64,000 nucleotides of DNA, from assembly GCF_947623445.1 (NCBI RefSeq), contig NC_135244.1:8308001-8372000 (forward strand), given 5' to 3'. Numbering within the stretch: position 1 is the stretch's first letter; the number at the start of each line of letters is the position of its first letter. The notes beneath the pieces are model-generated. The model had not been told where the DNA came from and did not search any database. It saw nothing but the letters and a program-made list of their open reading frames with translations. Positions 14,073 to 24,462 of the stretch are shown here, piece after piece. The DNA comes from Clavelina lepadiformis. Lineage: Eukaryota; Chordata; Ascidiacea; Aplousobranchia; Clavelinidae. Both the position numbers and the translations under genes were made by a program.

Positions 14073-16443
14073 TATTCTACTTATCAACTATATGGATTAT
14101 GTTCAACTGAACTATGGTTTCATTGAGAAAAATAAGATTATACATAATGGTAAATGTACTATAAATCAGTGGTGTTGAGAACATTGAAACTGTATTTAGT
14201 CAATAGCCTATACAATGTATCAATTTAAAAAGGTTTAGCCAGTAAGTATGTTTAATATGTAACAGTATCCATGTTTAGTATGTAAATACTACAAACCATA
14301 CTACAGAAATTTTACAGGTAAAGATATGAAAATTTCCGAAAAAAATAATAAAAATTTACAATATTTTTTGTAAAAACTGCTGCCAAGATTTAAGGGGTCA
14401 ATTTTACAGGATTTTTTTTAACAGTGATCAAAAGCAGTGGAAGAAACGCCGCTATTTTTGATTTGATTAAACGATACATCTAACGAAACAGCGTTCGGCA
14501 TTACCGCTATTACATTTTTGGGTAAAGACGAAATGGCGTTTTAGGACACTATATACAAGCGATCTCATATGCTTGTAAACACTTAATGAGATGACGAAAA
14601 GTCTACGAACTGAAAAACAAGCCATTGATGAACAGCAAGCATCATTGAAAACTAAGTGGGTATAAGTTAACCGGAAAACAACTAAATAGTTGGGTAAACA
14701 CAGTATACCTGGTTTCTATAAAAGTTTAATGACGTCAGCTCGGAAGGAAGATACTTGGATACTCCAATAAAAGAATTGTAACCAAAATACAACGTTTCAA
14801 GCTGTGTATAGTCCCCCGAAAAGACTGCAAGTATACACGTACTGTAACTGTGATGATGCTGTCATTATTTAACCTTACAAGATACTGCATATGTCATTGT
14901 CATGTTTATACACCATATTGAGCTGTGATTACGACAACAAAACGCAGACATATCTCAGGTACATATTTCACATTACAAGTCGCAAAGTAATATCAATTCA
15001 AATGAGACGTGTTTGTTGCTGACCTACATAAGGTTTGATGTTGTTGATTGACAGCTGATTGTTGCTAAGGTTCATCGTATTCAATTACTTTAGACCAGAA
15101 AAGGAATCGGCGTCGATAATTTTCAGTTTGTTAAGAGATAAATCTATGTTTGTCACATTGACTGGCATCTTCGGAATTTTTTCCAGATCTAATCTATAAA
15201 CAGCCTGGAAGTTTTCCCATAATATAATCTTAAAAATTCTTGCAACAAGTCGTGGCTATACTTAAAATATCACATTATTAAACTTTTACTCTGCAAGGTT
15301 TCTTGAAAAAATAGTTAGCCTATGTACAAAAAGTTCGATATAACCAGAACTCAAATAAGATGAAAAAAACACGGGTAACAAGTAAAAAATTAGATTGAAT
15401 CCACTCTGCAACATGTAGTCCTATACCAAATATTAAAAACAATTAATCGTTTGCTTCACTTGCCTGCTGCAGTTTACCATTCCTTCGGGAAAGCAATGAA
15501 ACTTTTCTGGACATTCGACAACGATTGCCTCATTGTGTGTAGAAATGTTTTTTTGTCAAATATTTCTTTGCTGTGAAGCTTTCTTGTCACAGTATGATAT
15601 CTCATTTTGCCGTGAATGTTCTTCCTTTGAACAATCTTTGCTTGCGCCTTTGCTGCATAAGTCAAGCATTTAATTGCAAGAGAATTGCAACTATTATAAG
15701 TATTGATCTAAATCTGAAACACATTTTGAAGTATACCAGGAATCAGCTGTCTATGTGTGGTTAGGCTAAAAAAACATTGAGTGCAGCGAACGCGTTAGCT
15801 AAACTGCCATTTCTTTGCTAATGACTGCCAAATTAAAAAGAGAAATCAAACAACATTGCCTTTTTACTTATTAACCAATACCCAATCAATGTTTGGAACT
15901 ATTTTACTGTTTTGCAGTTATTGTGATATCACACGTTTCTAAGAAAATATTTTTATTTACCTATTTCGTACTATGTGTATTCCATTGTGTTTCAGAAAAA
16001 TTTTAAGCATTGTTTTTTTAAGTTATAAGCAATACAGATAAGAAGAAGTAAGCGTAAAAGCAATGATACTTCTCCCTTTTCTTGAAGACCTCACTTTCAA
16101 TAATTTCAGTTTCAAAGCTAGCTTTTTATATTAAAAATAAATCTAATTCTGCAGCTATCACTGGCTTGACTTGAAGGCTTTTGCCCAGGAGGTACTGGTA
16201 TATGCGGCAACTGTGCTGGTATGTTGCTAAACAGAGTTTGGTCCTAAACTACAGGTTTATGTAATAATGGATAATAAAGTCATGGTGAGTAGCATTCTAT
16301 GACAGCGTTAAGGATTTCCAAAGTTTCATATAAGCTTGCTGTACAAAGTCTGTTGTTTTTAGTTAAACACTTGTCTCGTAAATTTACGGCATTTTCTTGA
16401 TTTGTTAGCCGTCCGCGGTCGGACATTCAAACACAACATGCAG

Positions 16444-16482
16444 GAACTCAAATTTAGGTTGAAAGGAACCTAAATTGAGTTC
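16444..16482. repeat. Compact inverted repeat (hairpin)
   Basis: GAACTCAAATTTAGGTT, a six-base spacer, then AACCTAAATTGAGTTC: a stem of 16 pairs with a single bulged base. No T-run follows that would suggest a terminator. Role unknown. Confidence 0.7.
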
Positions 16483-16965
16483 ACACAAACATTTTTCACG
16501 TTCATGTTTTATGTTTGATTAAACAGTAGAACGAGCGTGCTTGCTTAGTTAGAAAAACAAAAAATCCGAACGTGATAAAACTGATAATATTTATGTGGAA
16601 GTAGTCTTAAAATATTTGGAGTATTGGATATATGATGCACACCCGTGTGTTTGCCTCGTTTATATTGCAGGAGCAGACCAAAAGCAGCAACACAATTCGA
16701 ACTTAAGTTGATCTGTACAGATTTATAATAGTTAAAACAAACTGCTTTAGTTTATAATTGTGTTATCCCGATTGGTAACAGACATGATGAATGAGGAGAT
16801 AGCAAATTACAGAAAGTTGTATCGTCAGCAGTGAAGGTAGATTGCAGGATATACAAAGGTTGTTGCGGGGACAAACGATGATTGAGATGTGAGTTTACAC
16901 CCTACGGCTGACAAAGTTTTATTAAAATGAGAGAATCATTTTGCAATGAATTTTCATTCGGATAT

Positions 16966-16997
16966 TATTATTTATTTATTTATTTATTAATTTATTT
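16966..16997. repeat. (TTTA)n simple repeat
   Basis: Runs of TTTA/TTTATT read directly. Confidence 0.85.
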
Positions 16998-19254
16998 TCT
17001 CACTAATTACTTTGTTGAACCTTACACAACCTCAGCCGGTTTTGTAGATGCCCACAGATAGTGCAGGATAGTTTATGACAATTTTATGGTTACCTAACCA
17101 ACTGCAATCAATTACTGTAACGGTACAAACTTTTCTATTCCCTGTGGAACACCTGCAGGTACGTCGAGTTGCTACACAAAGAACTCCTTTTTGCCGACAA
17201 TAGAGCAATTGAATGCTGATAAATGTCATACGAAAAGTACAGGTTGTCGTAATAATTTTCTTTAAACAAAGAAACCTTCGTTGTAGAACAAATAAAATAG
17301 AAAATTTTAGAGTTAAGACGGAGATTAATACCGTTCATCGTTACCGTTTCCGCAGAAGTATTCTTATTGGCGAATACCCTACGGCCTAGTGTGTTTTCAT
17401 CTTTTTGTTCAGAGCTTAAATGTTTTTTTAACTGGATTTTCAATCCCTGATAATAATTCATAAATGTTAAACTGCGTGAACACAGAAAAACTACCTGTAC
17501 AGACGCTATCTAACAGAAAACGTATAAGCTAGTTGCTTATTAGAAAAGATATAGATAAGATAAATTTCAATAAAAACCGTAGGGCCTATGTTGATCCTAC
17601 TACCATTCTTAGCACGTTACGTTGTACAACAGTACAGATTATATTAAGGCTGTAAAAGACAGCATCAAATTTAGAGCTTGGCACAGATTTAAAATCCGAG
17701 GTAATTTTTGCACCGTCAGATTTTTCTGTGAAATAGAAATAGCCGGAAGAAGCATTTTTCCTACATTGCTGTTAACACTGTTGACGTTGGCTACAAATAC
17801 TTTTTTTTTTTAAAACTAATTTCTATCAAGCAGCAAAAGACATGATCTCATATCTCACTAATGAGATTCCTATACCTAACAACAATCATTTACAATCATA
17901 TACAAATTTTTTCAATAATTTTGCTAGGCCTTGACAATGTTAAAAAGTTGTTTGTGGACATGATTTCATCTTTTGGCCACATGGTAGCGCTACTTAACAA
18001 TGTTTAAAAAGTTGGTCAACGTCACCGGTTACTCCGTGAACGTTGGAACTTGGTTTGAAACAAGTTCAGCATGATGGCGTCGTTGTTCAGAGAGGTTGTT
18101 ATAACTTAGTTTCTACTGATAAAACGAAAACTTTAAAATCTTGAGGACGTTATCACTTGACGTCTCAGGGTGTACTTGTCAGACTATCTAGCTTTATTTG
18201 ATATATCACTTGACAATATAGTTCACTTAAACATTGTACATTTCAACAAGGCTTTGTGATTGTACGAAATGTTTTTAAAGCTCTACCTGGTATCACAGAC
18301 ATGCCGTTTAATCTAATGCTTTTGGTGGCAATGATGCGTTGATTTTTCGACAAACGATAAATATGAAAAGTGCAAGTTGTTGTTCTTTTTCAAGTAAGGT
18401 TTCATATATGTCGTTTGTATAACTTTTTAGAGTTCATCAAAAGAGTACGGCTCGATTTTAAAAATAGTGCAGTTCCGTAAATGTGTAAAAAGTGTATCCA
18501 AAATGTGAGGAAATGCGCTTGGTAATTAAGTCGCAAATTACGTTTTGAAAGACCCGTGGTCTATAATTATGAGGAGAAAAGGAACTGTACCCTCGGAGAA
18601 AAGTGGTCGCATTTCCCGTTTACGCAACTGCATCAACCTGTTTATTCAAATTCACGGGCCCTTTTCCGGGTAGTGTCTATTGACAGCATTTTACTGTCGC
18701 CGCCAGGTAGTAAACCTAGGCAAACCACCTGTGGTTGAATTGCTCAGATCTCACGTATTATTTGGTGATAAATGATATGATAATATGTAATAAATCCTTA
18801 TCAAAACGCTTTGGAAGCTATCAAATTTCATCTGTTCTACAATTTATTGCTTTTAAATTTTTGAATAATCGGTGATGTGTTGGCGGGGTATTTTGCAGAC
18901 GGAAATACGACCAGACAAAATTTCCATAGCGTACGACAAATGGTTGTTCAAGTATATTGGTATACTTAATACTTTGAAATGGGCTACTTATTGTGGAAAA
19001 GTTTGTACTTTATGAAACTCCTCGACCGTGAAAATTGCTATACCCTGTTTATATTATGACCAAACAAACAAAGGGTTTTACAGATTACATGTATAAACTG
19101 CATGTTAACGTATAAATTAGTCAAATACATCTTCAGCAGCCATAAAGTTTAAATGGCAAAACGTTATTATATAGAGAAGTTCTGTGGGGTCTAGACTGTA
19201 TACCGTCCCGTAATTGTCGCATATACACTATTTTGTCAAATCTTTGTTCTAGAT

Positions 19255-20314
19255 CAGGGGTTCTTAAACTTTTTGGCACACGCCCCCCTTGACGGTACCT
19301 AAAAATTTCGCGCCCCCCCTCATTGTAAAATAAAAAAGCATTAAACAAAACAACAATTTATTTTCAATTAACTTTCATTAATGAGAAGGATGTAGTTGTT
19401 TTTGGGAAACCAAACGATTAATTCGAGGCTTTGTGGAAGATAATGTACATCTTAGGTCGGCTGCACAGTCAAGTTTGTTCCTAGGTTTTGTCTTTATATT
19501 CATGAAGATGACGCTGCAAACGACTTGGTCTCAAAACGTCGTTGCTTAGCTTTTCTAAGCATATCACGCATTGCGGTACGACTTTTTCGTTCACTGTGGT
19601 AACTATACAGCCATACGTCAGATAATTTTGGTCATACTTTCTCTTTTTTCCACTCAACACAATTAGTTTAATTACTAAAATATCTGGTTATTAAATCAAT
19701 ACTAAATTTAAGTTTTACTTCATTTTACGGTTTTAATATTGGCTGACGTTGGTTTTACCGTATTTAAACCGGGTGCGCGACATTACTATTTTTATTATGT
19801 GTGGCCGACACTGCACACAAGTTTTCAATCGTTAATGACTCGAAAATTATACGTCGTAAACTTCGGATATTTACAGGTTAGTAGCAAAATCATCTGGCTT
19901 CCTGTATACATCATAATTGTAAAACTAAAGAAAATCCATTTAGTGTAAGTTAAGTATTTCTACAAGTGATACATTTGTAAAAGTTTTTCTTGTTACACCG
20001 CCCCCCGTTGTGAGAAAAACAGGTCACGCTAAAAGAGAACAGTTAGTCGAGCTAGGATTGCATGAATGAGTAAAGGAAAACAATACGCTTCAACGCGGAG
20101 AGACAACAGATATTATGACGTAACAATTGACGTATTTCAGAATCAAATTTCAAAAATACAATTGCCATCGTGACACACTTTAAAATTTTAATAAAAATGA
20201 ACCTATAGCGAAAGTCAAGAAAGCATGTTTAGACATAGCTCATATAATAGACAGTTTGTCATCTCTCGCGCCCCCCTTATGAATGTTACACGCCCCCCAG
20301 TTTAAGAACCACTG
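19255..20314 (-). mobile_element. hAT transposon deletion derivative with BED-finger remnant
   Basis: The 16-bp terminal inverted repeats (CAGGGGTTCTTAAACT and, on the complement of the other end, CAGTGGTTCTTAAACT) are flanked by a perfect 8-bp target duplication TTCTAGAT at 19247-19254 and 20315-20322. This is the signature of a hAT element. C-rich tracts (GCCCCCC) follow both ends. The minus strand at about 19485-19660 encodes a fragment of the N-terminal BED-type zinc finger region of a hAT transposase (see the separate entry); the catalytic part is missing, so it cannot move on its own. Confidence 0.9.
19485..19660 (-). pseudogene. hAT transposase N-terminal fragment (ZBED5-like BED finger)
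   Basis: The minus strand reads KKRKYDQNYLTYGCIVTTVN, then PQCVICLEKLSNDVLRPSRL and QRHLH, ending at a stop soon after. The lysine-rich start, the CxxC and the LxPSRLxRHL helix are typical of the BED-finger part of ZBED5/SCAND3-like hAT transposases. The second half of the finger and all later domains are absent. No start codon is apparent. Confidence 0.8.
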
Positions 20315-21186
20315 TTCTAGATAGACGGAAATATGCATTCATTCGAAACGACTTTGCAACTTAATTTCAACCCTAACAGAAATACTTTATTTGATTAAAA
20401 TATATTTAAACAATTGAAGAAGTGAACCTACAGCGTATAACGTAAACTTCAGGTGCGCTATACCTGTATTTTCGTTATATATTTTTACCGTTTTTTTTTC
20501 CTAACCATTCGAACACTGACTATTTTGTGTAACCATAGCTGAAATTTTCCACAGAGTGTAATTGCAAGTTTACTACTCAATTTAAAGATTATACTTTTTA
20601 GCGATGCTGCACGTTCTTTGCTGCTTTGAACAAAAGAGTTTTAAATGCACGGTTACTTTCAAAAAATCATATTCTTATTCCTTGTAGAAAATCAAATTGG
20701 TTTATGTAAATATCCAGGACAGTGTTGTTACACATATACTAACAAAATGTTTAGTGGTGCAAAATTTAATTTTATATAAGTCATGTGTAAATATGTTTTA
20801 CTTTGACAGCAATTACCTCATCGTAAATATAGAGCAGTTTCTGATTCCAAAATAGTGTTGTAATCATCTGTTATATACTGCGTGTTTACAACAATCTTAG
20901 TGATGTTTTACAAGACTTTAAAAGCACTCGTATGACAACTATTCATAAAAATAGATTTTTATGTTTGCTTCATAATGTTGGTTGCTTGCTACATGTAGTT
21001 CATTTGTTTGCGGTGTCAATATAAGATGACTAACTACCCTGTCTCTGACGTTGTTCCGATTCTGATGTTTGACAGTGAAAAACGAAATTCAAGACAAGCA
21101 GCCGGCATTTTTTGCTTTGGAAGTTTATTGCTTGGTTTTGATCGCGTTTTAAATTTTATATTTTGAAATGCTTCTGATATTGCAAG

Positions 21187-21246
21187 CACTTCCCTTTGGC
21201 GCGTTGCCTCATACTTCCACGTCATAAAATCGCCTAATCAGTTTCG
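21187..21246 (-). repeat. Inverted copy of GNAT1 upstream block
   Basis: The reverse complement matches 22537-22606 closely: GAAACTGATTAGGCGATTTT, then ATGACGTGGAAGT and CAACGCGCCAA. Similarity stops on both sides. Confidence 0.75.
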
Positions 21247-22536
21247 ATTTTCACTGCATTTTTTATTGTTGTCTTAGACTTACTGCTCGATATTACGCAC
21301 AAGTGTATATGTTTGTACATTGTAGCGGTCAAAAGGTAAAGCCCTTTTAGGTTCCAAGATGGTAAGTTTTAATTTTTGAAAAAGCCTTTGATATTGCAAA
21401 GTGCGATACTTTTAAATCTTTCACGCACCAGTCTTATGACCAAGCCAAAGGTTTTCAAAAAAGATCAGAAACTTTCCCACTTTTTATTGCAACGTGAATA
21501 ATACTTATACCTATATAAGATATTTTAGATATTGCATTGTTGTCAAGCACATGATCACAATGCGAAAAACTGCCCTATCAACTAAAAGCAAGAATGGGAA
21601 GTAATCTCGTGATATGACCTTCGGTGCACGTAGCCTACTTTTCATTGTTTATACTGCATTCCTTTTGCGAAGAACTCTTTTTCTCCTGCAACATATTCAT
21701 GGATAAATATTATGTAATATGTTATTTTTAATTCCCGTAAAGTAACAGCATTAAAAAAAAGCAAGAAACAATCAGCTGGAGCTTCAGAAAAAAACGTTTG
21801 TAACATTCATTACATCTATACATTTATTGTTTTGCATTTATTTATTTATTGTTACACTTTTCGATATTTTTATTAATTTTTTGAGACTTGCCTTCCTACC
21901 ATAAACATATAACAACTTCCGATTGAATCACGCCAGTCGAATCAGTCTGTATAGCAATACTAGTTCTTAAGTCCGTTACATATATTAAGTGCATGTACCT
22001 CATCAGAGGTTCCGCCTGAAGTGCTGGTGGTTATCTAAATTGAAGGCTTATGACGTACAAAAGTTCTAACTTTAGCGATGGGGTCCTGTATGAGACTGTG
22101 TGGGTGAAATCTTTTGATCCACTATCGCTTATAGAGAAAAGCGATGTTAACTTTACTTTTTATATAAAACTTTTAACAGCGTTTCAATCAAAATATCTTA
22201 TCAGATACCACAGTGTTGGTACAACTTTATGGCCAACTATCCCACTGGTAACAATGACTCAAAGCAAATATACTTAAGGAATATTATATTTATTTAACAT
22301 CAGGTATATACGGACGCCTGACATCATACAATTCAGGTTAGTATTCCTGACAATGTCACTAAACCAAGTGTGAAGGCTGGTTATAACGTTGCCTTTTTTG
22401 TATGCCTAAGAATCAAACAGTTAAATATCAAGTTAAATGTGGCGCGTGGTAAAACACTCGTAACCATGCCGTGTAACGATCCTTCGGGAAATTCCCCTTC
22501 GTCATATTCGATACTTTCAAAAAATATTACAACAGT

Positions 22537-22606
22537 CGGAAACTGATTAGGTGATTTTATGACGTGGAAGTTTGTTTCCTATGACGCAACGCGCCAAGGG
22601 GGAGAA
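22537..22606 (+). promoter_or_regulatory. Putative upstream control block of GNAT gene 1
   Basis: The block contains TTTATGACGTGG, a CRE/ATF-like core, and lies about 90-160 bp upstream of the TATA box at 22695. An inverted copy sits at 21187-21246. Its role in transcription is inferred from position and from the TGACGT core shared with the other two GNAT genes. Confidence 0.4.
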
Positions 22607-22694
22607 CTTCACACATCTGGCCAATAAAAGAAAACATGCTGTCAATCGCGGGACGCCCGCCTTTTTCCCATGAACTATTTTTATGCGCGAGGCG

Positions 22695-22702
22695 TATAAA
22701 TA
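22695..22702 (+). promoter_or_regulatory. TATA box of GNAT gene 1
   Basis: TATAAATA preceded by a GC-rich stretch (GCGCGAGGCG), about 300 bp upstream of the start codon. Several short upstream ATGs follow, so the leader is probably spliced. Confidence 0.55.
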
Positions 22703-22992
22703 CTGCAGCAACTACAACAAGACTGCAGATGAGTTCAGTTTGAGCGATAATAATTCGATCAGTTCTGAGGAACCGATGTTGGCAGCCAACGCGAAAGAAA
22801 CGGAATGTGAATTATATTAATACAAAATCAAACAGTATAGGTCTATACTTGTGATGCATGATATAATCAACACATACATTTTATGTTTGCAGTAATTTAT
22901 TAGAAAGCGAAAAGCATCTTTGCAAAATTGTTCTTCAAAGTGAATTCAACCGAAGTCAACCTACAAACTATAACAAACAGAGAAGCATTGCA

Positions 22993-24462
22993 ATGGACTT
23001 GACACGGTATAACCTTTTTATATTAATGGAAAAATAAAGTTATTTTTATGTATTTGCGCGTGGTTTAAAATCTCAAACTTACCTGCGATACCTACTTCTT
23101 TTTTTGAAATGCAGTATTTTTCGTTTTGTTGTGATTATATTGATTTGTAAATTATTTTCTCCGATAAAACTTTTCGAAAAAAACTGAACTTTGTTTTTGT
23201 TTGTACAGAGTCGTAAAAATAGAACAATCTACATCAACTGATGATTGGCTTCAAATTCGAGAGTGCTTTGTACACTCGTTTCGTCACTACCCGCTTTACA
23301 AATACATGGTCCCTGAGGAATCAAAGCGGGATGAATTTTTACGTGCCTACCTCGACGCAAATTACGAAGTCACTGTTGGTAGCGGACAAGGTATATTGTT
23401 GGCCGTCAAGATTCCTGCTGACGACAATTTTGCTTCAATTCCCAATGAGACTGCGGCAACACCATCCAAAGTGATTGGTGGTGTCGTGTTTCTACCCCCT
23501 TCTAATGACGGCTGTGGATGGGCGATTGGAAGTGACGAGCCATACTGGCAAGCTTACGAAAAATACGGACTTGCCAAAGTTTCAAAGACCGGATTTGAAA
23601 GAGTTTTGAGGTAAATTTTTAAGCCTACAAATTTTTGCTATGTACGGTCATTCAACAGTAGGTGTCATTAATACGTGTCACTAATTTCAAACACATGCTG
23701 ACAAAAAATTGTGCGGTTTAATTTAGATACGAAGCTTGGGAAAATGAAAATGTTGCTCAAAAAGCATCCAGGACCAAAATTCCTCTTTGGAATGGACTCT
23801 TTTGCGCCATCTCGCCCAAATACTCGTCCAAGGGACTGGGTACAACTGTTTACAAAGAAGCAATCAGAATAATGGCGAGCTACTGGGACGAAAATCATGT
23901 TGCAGTGAAAGCAAAATCCACCATTTCTATCGCTGAATCGGTTCGTCAGGAGAAGAATGGTTCAAAACCCTCCAACCAACTCCAACAAGAATCCAGCTTC
24001 CTTGACAAAATTGTTCGCAATTTATTTTTCAAGAACCTCCACATTTTCTCCTTACTTAGTCACAGACAGCTTCCCCAGCCGGTAATTGTGCAGACAAAAG
24101 ATTCCAAAATTAACTTAAAACCCAAACTCACATCAGCTCAAGCGAAAACCCAGTCAACCGATACAATGCACATGACCTCTGCACCACTGGTGGTAGCTAT
24201 AAGTCATAGCGATAGGGCTGCACATTTTCACCAAGCCAACGGCTTTCTTCCCGTACTTCGTATACCTTTTTACGATGAAGTGGAAAACATAACGCCGTTC
24301 TACACTCACGTTTTGATTCTCGACCCTTTCCGCACAGGAAAACTTGATGAGATTTCTTCCGGCTTACAAGCCCACGTAAATGAAGAAGACATAAAAACCT
24401 CCAGCCACGCCCACTTTAACAACTTAATGATTGCTCAACGAGATCCGTTAATTTTGCAATAA
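22993..24462 (+). CDS. GNAT-family N-acetyltransferase (gene 1)
   Basis: Three coding exons: 22993-23006 (ATG GAC TTG ACA CG), 23209-23610, 23727-24462; all introns are GT-AG and the phases fit, giving 383 residues. A GNAT fold is suggested by an N-terminal helix region (HYPLYKYMVPEESKRDEFL), a beta strand with VIGGVVFLPP, the acetyl-CoA loop of motif A in AISPKYSSKGLGTTVYKEAI (the R/Q-x-x-G-x-G/A pattern), and a motif-B-like HFHQANGF near residue 310. The layout resembles the puromycin-acetyltransferase-like branch. An insert of about 90 residues, rich in Lys, Gln and Ser, separates motif A from the later part; it differs completely from the insert in genes 2 and 3. The substrate is unknown. 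The very short first coding exon is chosen because genes 2 and 3 have an exon of exactly the same length and phase. Confidence 0.87.

Larger units (their letters stand above)
12279..15528 (-). pseudogene. Leucine-rich-repeat protein gene, broken
   Basis: Exons on the minus strand, 5' to 3': 15528-15464, 15193-15028, 13076 (or 13086)-12942, 12855-12642, 12434-12279. The first carries an LRR N-cap with three cysteines (VECPEKFHC...NCSR), then LRR units (LDLEKIPKMPVNVTNIDLS, TMNLSNNQLSINN, LQMLSFRFNHLTRIPENLP, AIEDHAFHGLTKL, SVQTIDLSLSNISTMEVGAL). The last exon has an LRR C-cap (WTCDCKLKWL) and ends in TAA at 12281-12279. Two breaks are visible: an in-frame TAA just after SFSGLK in exon 2 (complement of about 15085-15087), and an extra T in the exon at 12855-12642, whose 214-nt length is 3n+1 although both of its ends are phase 0. 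No signal-peptide exon was found upstream. The family role would be extracellular or surface binding. If exon 2 really ends at the GTAATT at 15088, the stop would be intronic, but the frameshift would remain. Confidence 0.72.
15529..19246. other. Intergenic, no gene recognised
   Basis: No convincing exons. It contains a TTTA-type simple repeat near 16966-16997 and a compact hairpin at 16444-16482. The 5' exon of the LRR pseudogene should lie on the minus strand somewhere here but was not identified. Confidence 0.5.
20323..22694. other. Intergenic, upstream region of GNAT gene 1
   Basis: No gene recognised. It contains one arm of an inverted repeat (21187-21246) whose other arm (about 22537-22606) lies just upstream of the TATA box of the first acetyltransferase gene. 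Confidence 0.5.

Noticed and set aside
16100-16245. Minus-strand Pro-rich frame after a CTCTGTTTAG acceptor (NIPAQLPHIPVPPGQKP)
   Set aside because: Reads like protein, but no partner exon, start or domain was found; could be a terminal exon of an unseen gene, not supportable.
17094-17162. Plus-strand stretch ending in CTGCAG|GTACGT resembling an exon end
   Set aside because: A stop (TAA) lies shortly upstream in frame and no acceptor or neighbouring exon fits.
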